Source: Pseudomonas sp.
GTDB taxonomy: Bacteria > Pseudomonadota > Gammaproteobacteria > Pseudomonadales > Pseudomonadaceae
Reading direction: 5' to 3'
Assembly: GCA_003527165.1 (NCBI GenBank)
Contig: DPSI01000260.1
Coordinates: forward strand, 916-12,384
Length of the DNA: 11,469 bases
Each line of letters begins with the position of its first letter. Within the stretch, counting starts at the first letter, position 1. This document shows, piece after piece, positions 1 through 7,309 of the stretch. Under the pieces are notes generated by a model. It was given only the letters and a program-made list of their open reading frames with translations, searched no databases and was not told the origin of the DNA. The position numbers and the translations under genes are program-made.

Positions 1-527
1 TGGTTGTCGATGATGCGCGCGCCGCTCACCGCGTAGAGGTGGATGCCGTTGCCGCGATCCTGCGAGCGAACGCTGGAGTCGCCTTCGATCTCGTTGCCGA
101 TCAGGCTCACATCTTTGGAGCCATCGACCCAGATGCCGAAACCGGCACCGCGCAGATGGCTGTTGCGGATCTTTACGTCGTGCGCCTTCGGCTGGATGAA
201 GATGCCGGCATTCATCGCGGTAAGGTCGCGGCCCCAATCGAGCAGCGTGCAGCCGTCAACGCTGACGTTGGCCGCGCTGATGAGCAGGCCGTTGCCCTCG
301 CCTTGTGCCTGTAGCACGGCGCCGGGCGCGCAGGAGAACTGCATCGGCTCGTCGATGCTGAACTGGCCGCGGTATTCGCCAGCGGGCAGCCGCCAGTGCT
401 GGTCGCCCAGCGGCTCCAGCGGCAGCGTGGTAATGGATTGCGGTGCCGCCAGGGCCGCACCGCCAGATAGAGCCAGCAGCGAAGCTGCCAGCAGTTGAAG
501 TCCGCGTGACGCCTGAGATCTGAGCAC
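1..527 (-). CDS. nosD: NosD, periplasmic copper-centre maturation protein of nitrous oxide reductase (partial, 3' end off the window)
   Basis: The first 175 codons read as an exported protein whose first residues are a hydrophobic signal peptide (about residues 1-27, ending ALA-AP). The mature part is rich in short beta turns such as GNEIEGD, RNSHLRGAGFG and DRGNGIHLYAVSGA, typical of the right-handed parallel beta-helix (CASH/carbohydrate-binding) fold of NosD. Known role: periplasmic NosD works with the NosFY ABC transporter in assembling the CuZ centre of NosZ. Start choice: GTG at 527 is preceded by GAGG about nine bases upstream, and no ATG with a better ribosome site is visible; the signal peptide follows directly. 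It lies downstream of nosZ on the same strand, the usual nosZDFYL order, separated by a 212-base repeat-bearing gap, so it may have its own promoter or be read through from nosR/nosZ. The C-terminal part is not in the window. Confidence 0.93.
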   Translation of the reverse strand, partial: MLRSQASRGLQLLAASLLALSGGAALAAPQSITTLPLEPLGDQHWRLPAGEYRGQFSIDEPMQFSCAPGAVLQAQGEGNGLLISAANVSVDGCTLLDWGRDLTAMNAGIFIQPKAHDVKIRNSHLRGAGFGIWVDGSKDVSLIGNEIEGDSSVRSQDRGNGIHLYAVSGARIIDN

Positions 528-632
528 TGCGTTATTCCTCTTCAGCTTCCAGGCAGGTGGAGTTATCGTCCCGTCAGTGGTCCCGCGCTGAAGCACGGAA
601 CCCGTCATGTCATCCCTGATTCGCCGCGGGAC

Positions 633-697
633 GCCTCCCACTGGTTTGCATGACGCCCGAACCGCTGTGGGAGGCTCGCCCTCGGGGCGAAGCTTTG
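633..697. repeat. REP-like palindromic element between nosZ and nosD
   Basis: A perfect 9-bp inverted repeat GCCTCCCAC (633-641) / GTGGGAGGC (667-675) with a 25-base spacer is joined to a second hairpin, CGCCC-TCG-GGGCG (677-689). The second hairpin extends by a T-A pair and by GC/GC across a bulged A out to 674-693. A GTGGGAG core followed by a GC-rich hairpin is the hallmark of short REP-type repeats scattered through Pseudomonas genomes. It lies downstream of nosZ on the minus strand and could affect transcript ends or mRNA stability, but that role is inferred. Confidence 0.6.
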
Positions 698-701
698 CGG
701 G

Positions 702-726
702 TTCCACGCTGTGTATGAGCGTGGAA
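702..726 (-). terminator. Hairpin directly after the nosZ stop codon (possible attenuator or 3' stabiliser)
   Basis: Perfect 8-bp stem TTCCACGC (702-709) / GCGTGGAA (719-726) with a nine-base loop, starting 13 bases after the TAA of nosZ (740-742) when read on the minus strand. No U-run follows, so it is not a classical rho-independent terminator. It may protect the nosZ message end or partly limit read-through into nosD. Confidence 0.4.
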
Positions 727-739
727 ACCATCGCAGGCG

Positions 740-2641
740 TTACGCCGGCTCGACCATCATGCGGCCGACCATTTCCATGTGCAGCGCGTGGCAGAACCAG
801 CTGCAGTAGTACCAATGCAGGCCGGGTTTATCAGCGGTAAAGGTGATGGACGAGGTCTGCTGCGGGCTGATTTCCATGCTCGCGCCGTGGTTGGTCATGA
901 CGAACCCGTGGGACACGTCTTCGATCTGGTCGATGTTGGTAATGGTCACGGTGACCTCATCGCCCTGCTTGACGGTGAACTCGGTCATGCCGTAGGTCGG
1001 CGCCATCGAGGTCATGTACACACGCACCTTGTTGCCGTCGCGGATGACCTTGTTGTCGGTCTCCAGGTTGACGCCATCCTTCTTCGCCCTTTCCACAGTC
1101 GGCGCGAAGAACGGATCGTTGCGGTCCCAGATCTTCTTCGGCTTGACCTGATCGCGGCGGGCCAGGATGCAGTCGTGCGGCTCGGCATAGGTCGGGCCGT
1201 CGTGCACCAGCTTCATTTCCTCGCCAGAAATATCGATCAGCTGATCGTTTTCCGGGTGCAGCGGGCCGGTCGGCAGGAAGCGGTCCTTGGAAAACTTGCA
1301 CAGCGCCACGAGCCACTTGCCGTCGGCTTCGCTGGTTTCGCAGAGCGAGGCATGAATGTGGCCCGGCTGGTAGTGCACATCGAGCTTCTGCTTGATGTAC
1401 TCGACCTTCTCGCCCTTGTAGGCGCGTACCGCGTCGGCCATGTTCCACTTCACCACCTGGCTGTCGATGAACAGCGTGGTGTAGGCGTTGCCGCGACCGT
1501 CGAAGGTGGTGTGCAGCGGGCCGAGGCCCAGTTCCACTTCCGCGGCGATGGTGTCGCGTGGATCCTTGATCTTGCCGGCGAACAGGTCGGGCAGCTTGGC
1601 GATCTCGATCATCGATACGGTCGGCGACAGCTTGCCGTTGGCGATGAAGTACTTGCCATCGGACGAGGTGTTGCAGCCGTGCGGGTTCTTCGGCACCGGG
1701 ATGTAGCGGGTTAGTTCGGAGCCGGCGCGGCCGTCGACCACCGGCACCTTGGAGTCGCCAATGGTGCTGAACTTGCCGGCCTTGATGGCCGCCTCGATGC
1801 GCGGGATGTTGTAGACCACCACCCAGTCGCGCTCGTTGCGCATCATGCCGCCCAGGTCGTAGGCCTTCTCCGAGTTGTAGCAGGTGGAGGCGGCGTACTT
1901 GCCGGTGTAGTCGGCGCCGGTGTTGTCGAGGTTGCCGTCGACGATGACCTGGAAGGCCATCTCCATCTTCTCGGCATCGATGACGTTGAACAGGGTGTAG
2001 CTGTTCTCGGCCTGCAGATCGAAGGTGGTGCCGTCGTTGGGATGCGGAATGACGAACTCGGCGTTGGCGAACACGTACTTGGTGTGCGGGACCTTCTGCA
2101 GGCGTAGGCCGTGGATCGCCTGGACGTTCGGCACGGTGAGCATCTTGTCGCACTTCATGATGTCCAGACGAATACGCGCAACACGGCTGTTGGCCTTGTC
2201 ATTGATGAACAGGTACTTGCCGTCGTACTTGCCGTCGGTCATGGAGATGTGCGGGTGATGGCAGTCGCCGTTCAGGAACTTGGCGCTGTCGCCCATGATG
2301 TGCTTGCTTTCGTCGGTCAGCCCCCAGCCGGTGGCCGAGTCGACGTTGAACACCGGGATGCGCATCAGTTCGCGCATCGACGGCACGCCGACCACCCTGA
2401 CTTCGCCCTGATGGCCACCGCTCCAGAAGCCGTAGTAGTCGTCCAGCTCACCCGGCGCGACGTGGATTTTCTGCTGCGCTTCCTTGACTGCCGCAGCCCA
2501 GGTTTCGCGGCTCATCACCGCACCGCCGAGCGCCGTCGCGGCCACGGCGGCGCCAGTCAACGCGCTGGCACCGAGGAAGCCGCGGCGGCTCAGGCCGCCC
2601 TTCTCCAATGCTTGGGGGTTCTTGGTTGCTTTGTCGCTCAT
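740..2641 (-). CDS. nosZ: Nitrous oxide reductase, clade I, Tat-exported
   Basis: Terminal enzyme of denitrification: it reduces N2O to N2 in the periplasm. The 633-residue protein starts MSDKATKNPQ. An upstream in-frame ATG at 2677 was rejected because the ribosome site AAGGAG lies between the two starts and the family begins at MSDK. Residues 18-24 (SRRGFLG) plus a hydrophobic stretch form a Tat signal. An N-terminal seven-bladed propeller follows, with the CuZ histidines apparent at H128-H129 (CHHPH), H177 (AIHGL), H321 (NPHGC), H377 (GPLHTTF), H428 or H430 (PGHIH) and H489 (EPHDC). The C-terminal cupredoxin domain holds CuA: H578 (VSHGF), C613, W615, C617, H621 and M624 in CSWFCHALHMEM. 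All expected ligands are present. From memory the P. stutzeri enzyme is 638 residues; the shortfall seems to be a surface loop near residue 305. It lies 32 bases after nosR and is probably co-transcribed with it. Confidence 0.98.
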   Translation of the reverse strand: MSDKATKNPQALEKGGLSRRGFLGASALTGAAVAATALGGAVMSRETWAAAVKEAQQKIHVAPGELDDYYGFWSGGHQGEVRVVGVPSMRELMRIPVFNVDSATGWGLTDESKHIMGDSAKFLNGDCHHPHISMTDGKYDGKYLFINDKANSRVARIRLDIMKCDKMLTVPNVQAIHGLRLQKVPHTKYVFANAEFVIPHPNDGTTFDLQAENSYTLFNVIDAEKMEMAFQVIVDGNLDNTGADYTGKYAASTCYNSEKAYDLGGMMRNERDWVVVYNIPRIEAAIKAGKFSTIGDSKVPVVDGRAGSELTRYIPVPKNPHGCNTSSDGKYFIANGKLSPTVSMIEIAKLPDLFAGKIKDPRDTIAAEVELGLGPLHTTFDGRGNAYTTLFIDSQVVKWNMADAVRAYKGEKVEYIKQKLDVHYQPGHIHASLCETSEADGKWLVALCKFSKDRFLPTGPLHPENDQLIDISGEEMKLVHDGPTYAEPHDCILARRDQVKPKKIWDRNDPFFAPTVERAKKDGVNLETDNKVIRDGNKVRVYMTSMAPTYGMTEFTVKQGDEVTVTITNIDQIEDVSHGFVMTNHGASMEISPQQTSSITFTADKPGLHWYYCSWFCHALHMEMVGRMMVEPA

Positions 2642-2673
2642 GTGGTTGCTCCTTTTGGACAACATCAAACAGG

Positions 2674-4887
2674 TCAAACGATCGGTTGCGAGCGTTCGCG
2701 GTCAGGCGTATCGCTCTGGGGCAGTTGCACGACAGGGATCAGCGTCGGGCCCGCCGGGGCTTTCTTGCCGCGTTTGGCGCGCTTGTTCTTCAGGATCAGC
2801 GGCGGGCACTTGTTGTCGTTGTGGTAGGTCATCTGGCAATCCAGGCAGTAGTGGCACTCGTTGTGATTGATGTGCCCATCCGGATGAATCGCCTGTACTT
2901 CGCATTCGTTGGCGCAAACCTGGCAGGGGTTGCCGCACTCCTTGCGCCGCTTGAGCCAGTCGAACAGACGGAAGCGGCCCGTGATCGCCAGACCCGCGCC
3001 CAGCGGGCAGACGTAACGGCAGTACACCTTGCGGGTGAAGATGTTCACGATCAGCAGCACCACGGCGTAGGCCACGAACCACCATTGGCGATCGAACTTG
3101 AGGGTGATGGCGGTCTTGAACGGCTCCACCTCGGCGGCCTGCTCGGCCATCGTCATCGACTCCAGCGAGATACCGAACAGCACCAGCAGCACGATGTACT
3201 TGATCGCCCAGAGCCGCTCATGCACCGCGAAGGGGACGTCGTACTGGCGAATCTTGAGCTTGCGCGCGGCCTCGTTGATCAGTTCCTGCAACGCGCCGAA
3301 GGGGCACAGCCAGCCGCAGAACACGCCCCGACCCCAGAGCAGAATGCTCGCAGCAGTGAAAGTCCAGAGGATGAAGATCACCGGATCGGTGAGGAACAGC
3401 TCCCAGCGGAAGTCCTGCACCAGCGCATGCACGAACGTCAGCACGTTGACCACCGACAACTGCCCCAGGGCATACCAGCCGATGAACACCACAGTGAAGA
3501 TCAGATAGCCATGGCGCAGTTTTTTCAGGAAGTTGGGATGCTGGGTGAGCTTGTCCTGCATGAACAGGATGACAGTCAGCAGCAGCAGCGCGGCCAGGAT
3601 TACGCCAATCTGGAAGCTCTGCTGATACCAGATGTTCACCCACATGGGCCGATTGGCTTCCTCCATGGCGGCCAGCTCTTCGGCGGTCGGTTGCGGACGC
3701 TCGATGTACTGCTCAGGAATCTGGTAGGGCAGCTCGAAGCTGGTGAACATGCCGCTGACCGGGCCGGTCTGGCGGCGCACCAGCAATTCCAGATTCCAGG
3801 GCGAGCCGGGATCGAACGCGGAATGTTCGCGGACGATGAACACCGCCATTTCGCTGAAATCCGGCATACCTTCGGCGTACACGTCATCGAGGCGCTGGAA
3901 GTCCATGTCGCGGAAGCTGATGACGTTGCCGAACTGGCGCAGCTGCACCCGATCGAAAATACCGCCGCGCACGTAGCCTGAGCCCTTGAAGGAGTATTCG
4001 CCGCTGGCCATTACCGCGACGGCATGCTCGCCCGGCTTGAGCCCCTCCACCAGGTCAGCGTAATGACTGTCGCCCAGCAGGGCCCGCCCGATGGTCGGCG
4101 GGTTCAGGTGCGTGGCGTAGAGATCGATGAAAGTCTCGTCGATCTCCTCCGGTACAGCTTCGTCGATGCCTTCGGCTTCGGTGCCTTTGAACGCCTGATC
4201 GATGTCGCCCTTGGTCAGGTGCAGGCGGCGAATCGCGCCGTTGCCGGTCAGCTCGCTCCAGTTGGCGGGCTCGTAGAAGTCCTCACGGACGGTGGCCGGC
4301 TTTTGCGCTGCACCGCTCTTGTCTTCCACCAGCCCGAGCGATACCGCGACGTCGTGGGCGGCGCGCATTACGATCTCGTTGACAACCATCACCGTGACCG
4401 TGGCACCGGTCACGGCATCGATGGTTACCGCTTTCTCGTCACTGGAATGGCCCACGACGACCCGCTGGTCGACGCTGATTCCTTTGTACCTGGCCGTGAA
4501 GTCGTGCAGCTTCTCTACCGGGATGCCTACCAGCAGAATCGGCTCATGGTGCTCGAGCACATAGGCATCGAGGATGACGCCTTTCGGATCGAGCAGCACC
4601 TGCATGTTGATTGGCTTGCCGGAGTAAGCCGGAACGTCGACCACGTTGATAGTCTGGAAGGCGTAGCCCAGTACCTCGTCGCCCTTGGTGAGGGTGCCGA
4701 CCTGATAGTCACCAGCGGTAGCGGATACGCTCGCACCTGGGAAGAACTGCTCGATGCGCTGCTGCTCGGCCTCGTACTCCCGCGCCTGCAGGCTGAACGA
4801 CGAGACCAGCGTCAGCGCCAGCAACAGGACACAGCCATGCCTCCATGCGCGCCTGGTGCCAGCTGCGAAAGAGAGAAGGGACTTCAT
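2674..4887 (-). CDS. nosR: NosR, membrane flavo-iron-sulfur protein needed for N2O respiration
   Basis: 737 residues, the normal size for NosR. An N-terminal signal/anchor (about 18-35) leads to a periplasmic FMN-binding domain with the flavinylation motif VTGATVT; T163 is the expected covalent FMN site. A long periplasmic segment follows, then membrane helices at about 425-443, 460-480, 500-520, 562-577 and 602-617. Two NapH/CcoG-type CxxxCP motifs are visible (C524-C528-P and C623-C627-P). The cytoplasmic C-terminus carries two ferredoxin-like [4Fe-4S] clusters: C651, C655, C658, C662 and C678, C681, C684, C694. Known role: NosR supports electron delivery to NosZ and nos expression. The ATG at 4887 is preceded by AGGTAGG. 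It is the first gene of the nos set here, 62 bases downstream of an FNR-type box, with nosZ following after 32 bases. Confidence 0.97.
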   Translation of the reverse strand: MKSLLSFAAGTRRAWRHGCVLLLALTLVSSFSLQAREYEAEQQRIEQFFPGASVSATAGDYQVGTLTKGDEVLGYAFQTINVVDVPAYSGKPINMQVLLDPKGVILDAYVLEHHEPILLVGIPVEKLHDFTARYKGISVDQRVVVGHSSDEKAVTIDAVTGATVTVMVVNEIVMRAAHDVAVSLGLVEDKSGAAQKPATVREDFYEPANWSELTGNGAIRRLHLTKGDIDQAFKGTEAEGIDEAVPEEIDETFIDLYATHLNPPTIGRALLGDSHYADLVEGLKPGEHAVAVMASGEYSFKGSGYVRGGIFDRVQLRQFGNVISFRDMDFQRLDDVYAEGMPDFSEMAVFIVREHSAFDPGSPWNLELLVRRQTGPVSGMFTSFELPYQIPEQYIERPQPTAEELAAMEEANRPMWVNIWYQQSFQIGVILAALLLLTVILFMQDKLTQHPNFLKKLRHGYLIFTVVFIGWYALGQLSVVNVLTFVHALVQDFRWELFLTDPVIFILWTFTAASILLWGRGVFCGWLCPFGALQELINEAARKLKIRQYDVPFAVHERLWAIKYIVLLVLFGISLESMTMAEQAAEVEPFKTAITLKFDRQWWFVAYAVVLLIVNIFTRKVYCRYVCPLGAGLAITGRFRLFDWLKRRKECGNPCQVCANECEVQAIHPDGHINHNECHYCLDCQMTYHNDNKCPPLILKNKRAKRGKKAPAGPTLIPVVQLPQSDTPDRERSQPIV

Positions 4888-4920
4888 GACCTACCTGCTC
4901 GATGTTGCGAATGTGAGCCG

Positions 4921-4926
4921 ATGGTA
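4921..4926 (-). promoter_or_regulatory. Candidate -10 element of the nosR promoter
   Basis: On the minus strand this reads TACCAT, a fair match to TATAAT. If transcription starts near 4914, this element sits at -12 to -7 and the FNR-type box at 4949-4962 is centred at -41.5, the class II activator geometry. The leader would be about 27 bases. The fit of both spacings supports the pair, but the start site is inferred. Confidence 0.5.
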
Positions 4927-4948
4927 GGGAGCGCCTCCGGCACTCTCC

Positions 4949-4962
4949 TTGACTGACATCAA
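4949..4962 (-). promoter_or_regulatory. FNR/DNR-type activator box upstream of nosR
   Basis: The sequence TTGAC-TGAC-ATCAA matches the FNR/Dnr/Anr consensus TTGAT-N4-ATCAA at nine of ten specified positions. It begins 62 bases upstream of the nosR start codon. nos genes of pseudomonads are known to be activated by the NO-responsive regulator DnrD/Dnr of the CRP-FNR family, so this is the likely switch for denitrifying conditions. Which family member binds cannot be told from the sequence. Confidence 0.75.
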
Positions 4963-4986
4963 GCTTGGCCGGTAAGGCTGATTGCA

Positions 4987-5000
4987 TTGAGCCATGTCAA
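4987..5000 (-). promoter_or_regulatory. Second, weaker FNR-like box upstream of nosR
   Basis: TTGAG-CCAT-GTCAA keeps both half-site cores, TTGA and TCAA, with the correct six-base gap, but departs from the consensus at the two inner positions. Its centre is 38 bp upstream of the first box, about -79.5 from the inferred nosR start site. It could be an accessory site or chance. Confidence 0.35.
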
Positions 5001-5211
5001 CACGACGGGTTCTGGCCAGAGTGCTGATGTGCGAATCGCGACTTTGCGGATCATCATTGCAAGGGAGCCAGAACCGACCGTTGAAGCGAGAACGTCGGGG
5101 GCCGCTGAACTCATAGCCCGTAGGTGGGCCGGGTGGCGTTCCGCTTCAGTCCACCAGAGCCGCCTGCACACGGCTCAGCGCGAAAGCCCTTGGGCGCTAA
5201 ATCATGGGGCG

Positions 5212-5240
5212 CCGGTGACAGACACTCGATGTCTCACCGG
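5212..5240. repeat. Hairpin of a palindromic repeat cluster
   Basis: CCGGTGA (5212-5218) pairs with TCACCGG (5234-5240), and the inner GACA (5221-5224) pairs with TGTC (5230-5233) around a five-base loop, with a two-base bulge. It shares its last bases with the neighbouring hairpin at 5238-5257, so only one of the two can form at a time. Confidence 0.45.
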
Positions 5241-5257
5241 TGGGCTTCAGCCCACCG
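5238..5257 (-). terminator. Strong hairpin just after the acyl-CoA dehydrogenase stop codon
   Basis: A near-perfect palindrome: CGGTGGGCT (5238-5246) pairs with AGCCCACCG (5249-5257). On the minus strand it starts seven bases after the TGA at 5265-5267. It lacks a U-run. It could end or protect the dehydrogenase transcript, which would otherwise run toward the nosR promoter, and it also resembles a REP-type repeat. Confidence 0.45.
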
Positions 5258-5264
5258 AACACCC

Positions 5265-6521
5265 TCACGAGCCGCGGCGCCCGGACGGCGTCAGGTACGC
5301 CGCGGTCGCACCGCGATTGGCTTCGCTAGCCTTGACTTCCATGCGAGCGATGCTGCGCAGGTGTACCTGGTCCGGGCCGTCGGCGAAGCGCAGCGCGCGG
5401 CCGCCGGTCCACATGTCCGCCAGGGGTGTGTCCGAAGTAAGGCCCATGGCGCCGTAGACCTGCATGGCGCGATCGATCACGGCAGTCTGCATGCGCGGCA
5501 CCAGCGCCTTGATCATCGCGATCTCCTTGCGCGCCGCCTTGGCCCCGACCTCGTCGATCATCCAGGCGGTTTTCAGCACCAGCAGGCGCGCCTGTTCGAT
5601 CTCGATGCGCGACTCGGCGATCCAGTCACCGATGTTCGAATATTGCTGCAGGTACTTGCCGAACGCCTTGCGCTCCTGGCAGCGCTCGACCATCAGCTCC
5701 AGCGCCAGCTCGGCCATGCCGATCGAACGCATGCAGTGGTGGATGCGACCGGGCCCGAGGCGAGCCTGGGCCATCATGAAGCCCTCGCCTTCCCGACCCA
5801 GCAGGTTGCTAGCCGGCACCCGCACGTTCCTCAGCAGCAGCTCGCTGTGACCCTCCGGGGCGAGGTGGTTCATCACCGGAATGTTGCGCACCCGTTCGAC
5901 ACCGGGCGTGTCGAACGGCACCAGAATCATGCTCTGCTGATGATGCGTGTCGGCATTCGGGTCGGTCTTGCCCATGACGATCAGCAATTTGCAGTTGGGA
6001 TGCGAGGCGTTGGTGATGAACCACTTGCGGCCGTTGATCACATAGTCATCACCGTCGCGGCGAATCAGCGTCTGGATGTTGGTGGCATCGGAGGACGGCA
6101 CGTCCGGCTCGGTCATGGCGAAAGCCGAGCGGATTTGACCTTCGAGCAGAGGATTCAGCCAGCGCTCGCGTTGCGCCGGCGTGGCGAACAGGTGCAGCAG
6201 CTCCATGTTGCCGGTATCCGGTGCGTTGCAATTGAACACCTCGGACGCCCAATGCACACGCCCCATGATTTCCGCGAGCGGCGCATATTCCAGATTACTC
6301 AGGCCCATGCCCGGCTCGTCAGCGCCGAGAGACGGCAGGAACAGATTCCACAAGCCTTCCGAGCGTGCCAACGCCTTCAGATCGTCCATGAACGACACCG
6401 GATACTGCCCGGCAGCGACCTCCGCGTGCCAGGCACCGATACGCGGCACGATGTACTCGTCCACGAAGGTGCACAGCTGCTGACGCAGCGCTTCGACACG
6501 TGGGCTGTAGGCGAAATGCAT
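5265..6521 (-). CDS. Acyl-CoA dehydrogenase (ACAD10/ACAD11-like subgroup)
   Basis: 418-residue flavoenzyme expected to introduce the alpha-beta double bond into an acyl-CoA, passing electrons to ETF. The usual three-part build is visible: a helical N-terminal domain (1-130), a middle beta domain with FAMTEPDVPSSDATN (134-148) and WFITNASHPN (167-176) that contacts FAD and substrate, and a C-terminal helical domain with GPGRIHHCMR (256-265), FGK (287-289) and the end motif ADGPDQVHLRSIARME (380-395). In the common short/medium-chain enzymes the last motif contains the catalytic Glu of YEG; here the aligned residue is Asp381, as I remember for the ACAD10/11 group. The ATG at 6521 has GAGGTAA upstream. 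It stands alone, with no ETF or thiolase nearby. Substrate chain length cannot be assigned. Confidence 0.92.
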   Translation of the reverse strand: MHFAYSPRVEALRQQLCTFVDEYIVPRIGAWHAEVAAGQYPVSFMDDLKALARSEGLWNLFLPSLGADEPGMGLSNLEYAPLAEIMGRVHWASEVFNCNAPDTGNMELLHLFATPAQRERWLNPLLEGQIRSAFAMTEPDVPSSDATNIQTLIRRDGDDYVINGRKWFITNASHPNCKLLIVMGKTDPNADTHHQQSMILVPFDTPGVERVRNIPVMNHLAPEGHSELLLRNVRVPASNLLGREGEGFMMAQARLGPGRIHHCMRSIGMAELALELMVERCQERKAFGKYLQQYSNIGDWIAESRIEIEQARLLVLKTAWMIDEVGAKAARKEIAMIKALVPRMQTAVIDRAMQVYGAMGLTSDTPLADMWTGGRALRFADGPDQVHLRSIARMEVKASEANRGATAAYLTPSGRRGS

Positions 6522-6699
6522 TGGATTACCTCGGTGATCTGTCGGGTCTGGTTGCCCTCACCATAGGCGCGGATCATGCAGAAACAAACGAGCCTAAAGC
6601 GGCTGAATCTGCCGCCAATCACACCCGCTGATAGAGCGCTCGGAATTGACCGAAGTCATCGTGTGTGACGCGCCGATGCACTAACAGGCCATTAAAGAA

Positions 6700-6787
6700 C
6701 CGCGCTATATCGCGTTAGCCGCAAGCGGCTCGCTGAGGCTGTTTAGCGCAAATATTGCGAATGCCGGTGATGTTCAACGGCCTGCTA
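6700..6787. repeat. Dispersed imperfect repeat, copy A, at the 3' end of the membrane-protein gene
   Basis: About 88 bp that align with copy B at 8435-8520. Both contain CCGCGCTA, then CGCGTTAGC, a GCGGCT or GCGGCTT core, GCTGAGGCTGTTT, and a GCCTGCTA end. Copy A holds a hairpin AGCCGC-AA-GCGGCT (6717-6730) enclosed by GCGCTA (6702-6707) and TAGCGC (6744-6749). Its right end lies six bases from the stop codon of the minus-strand gene at 6794. Confidence 0.65.
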
Positions 6788-6793
6788 AGCGCA

Positions 6794-7234
6794 CTACCAG
6801 TGCAGGTAAAACATGCCCTTGGCCAGCAAAACGATGCCGACCATCTGGGCGAAGATGGCCCAGTGAATATGCCGATAGCGCGCCGGCGTCATGCGGCCGC
6901 CGCGCAATAGCATGGCGACCAGACCGAAGGTGAAAAACACCCCGATCGCCAGCAGGATCTTCAGCGACAAGAGGGTCGCGAAGCTGCTGGAAAACGGATC
7001 GGCCAACGTCTGGCGGTGATGCCAGGCCAGGCCGATGCCGGCCCCGTAGACGAACAGCACGACCCAATGCAGCACCACGCGCAGACGAGCGCCGACGGCC
7101 TTGTCGACCCGCTGCATCAGCTCCGGCTCGCTCTGTTGGCGAACGCGGCTGAGCACCACCACCTCGACGAATAACGTGCCGATGAAGAAGATGGCTGCCA
7201 GCAGGTGGATGACATGCAACAGGGGATAGCTCAT
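6794..7234 (-). CDS. Small four-helix membrane protein, CopD-like
   Basis: 146 residues, almost wholly hydrophobic, with four predicted membrane helices (about 5-28, 50-72, 86-110, 122-143). Histidines occur in or next to the helices: H7 and H10 in LLHVIHLLAA, H56, H72-H73, H122 and H124. This arrangement resembles small CopD-type or haem-binding membrane proteins, but no decisive motif is present, so metal or haem binding is only suggested. Start: a GTG at 7237 directly precedes ATG at 7234. The ribosome site AAGGAG is only two bases from the GTG but five from the ATG, so I take the ATG. It is followed after 6 bases by repeat copy A, and the glycine-zipper gene lies 75 bases upstream on the same strand, so the two could share a transcript. 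Confidence 0.75.
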   Translation of the reverse strand: MSYPLLHVIHLLAAIFFIGTLFVEVVVLSRVRQQSEPELMQRVDKAVGARLRVVLHWVVLFVYGAGIGLAWHHRQTLADPFSSSFATLLSLKILLAIGVFFTFGLVAMLLRGGRMTPARYRHIHWAIFAQMVGIVLLAKGMFYLHW

Positions 7235-7309
7235 CACGGCTCCTTCGGTAGTGAATGACGGCCAGTCTAGGATCTATCAAACCGCCGGGCACCACTGAAC
7301 AGCCCGCAC

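Larger units (their letters stand above)
5001..5264. other. Gene-free stretch between nosR promoter and acyl-CoA dehydrogenase, rich in palindromes
   Basis: No reading frame here has protein-like composition or a ribosome site. The left part (5001-5110) shows nothing recognisable. From 5111 on it is built of GGTGG/CCACC-type inverted repeats (GGTGG at 5132-5136 with CCACC at 5151-5155) and the hairpins listed separately. The words GCTTCAGTCCACC (5143-5155) and GCTTCAGCCCACC (5244-5256) are near copies of each other, pointing to a small dispersed repeat family. Confidence 0.5.

Noticed and set aside
2655..2668. FNR-like word TTGGA-CAAC-ATCAA between nosR and nosZ as a separate nosZ promoter site
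   Set aside because: It overlaps the upstream edge of the nosZ ribosome site only 14 bases from the start codon, leaving no room for a promoter, and has two mismatches in one half-site.
2608..3981. Long plus-strand open frames opposite nosR, nosZ and the acyl-CoA dehydrogenase (for example 2608-3981, 4024-4956, 5124-6566)
   Set aside because: They lie antisense to clearly conserved genes, have the skewed Arg/His/Leu/Val-rich composition of GC-rich shadow frames, and lack ribosome sites or family motifs.
7235..7237. GTG as the start of the CopD-like membrane protein
   Set aside because: The ribosome site AAGGAG is only two bases away; the next codon, ATG at 7234, has normal spacing.
7238..7309. 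Terminator between the glycine-zipper and membrane-protein genes
   Set aside because: No stem of useful length and no U-run is seen; the two genes may be co-transcribed.
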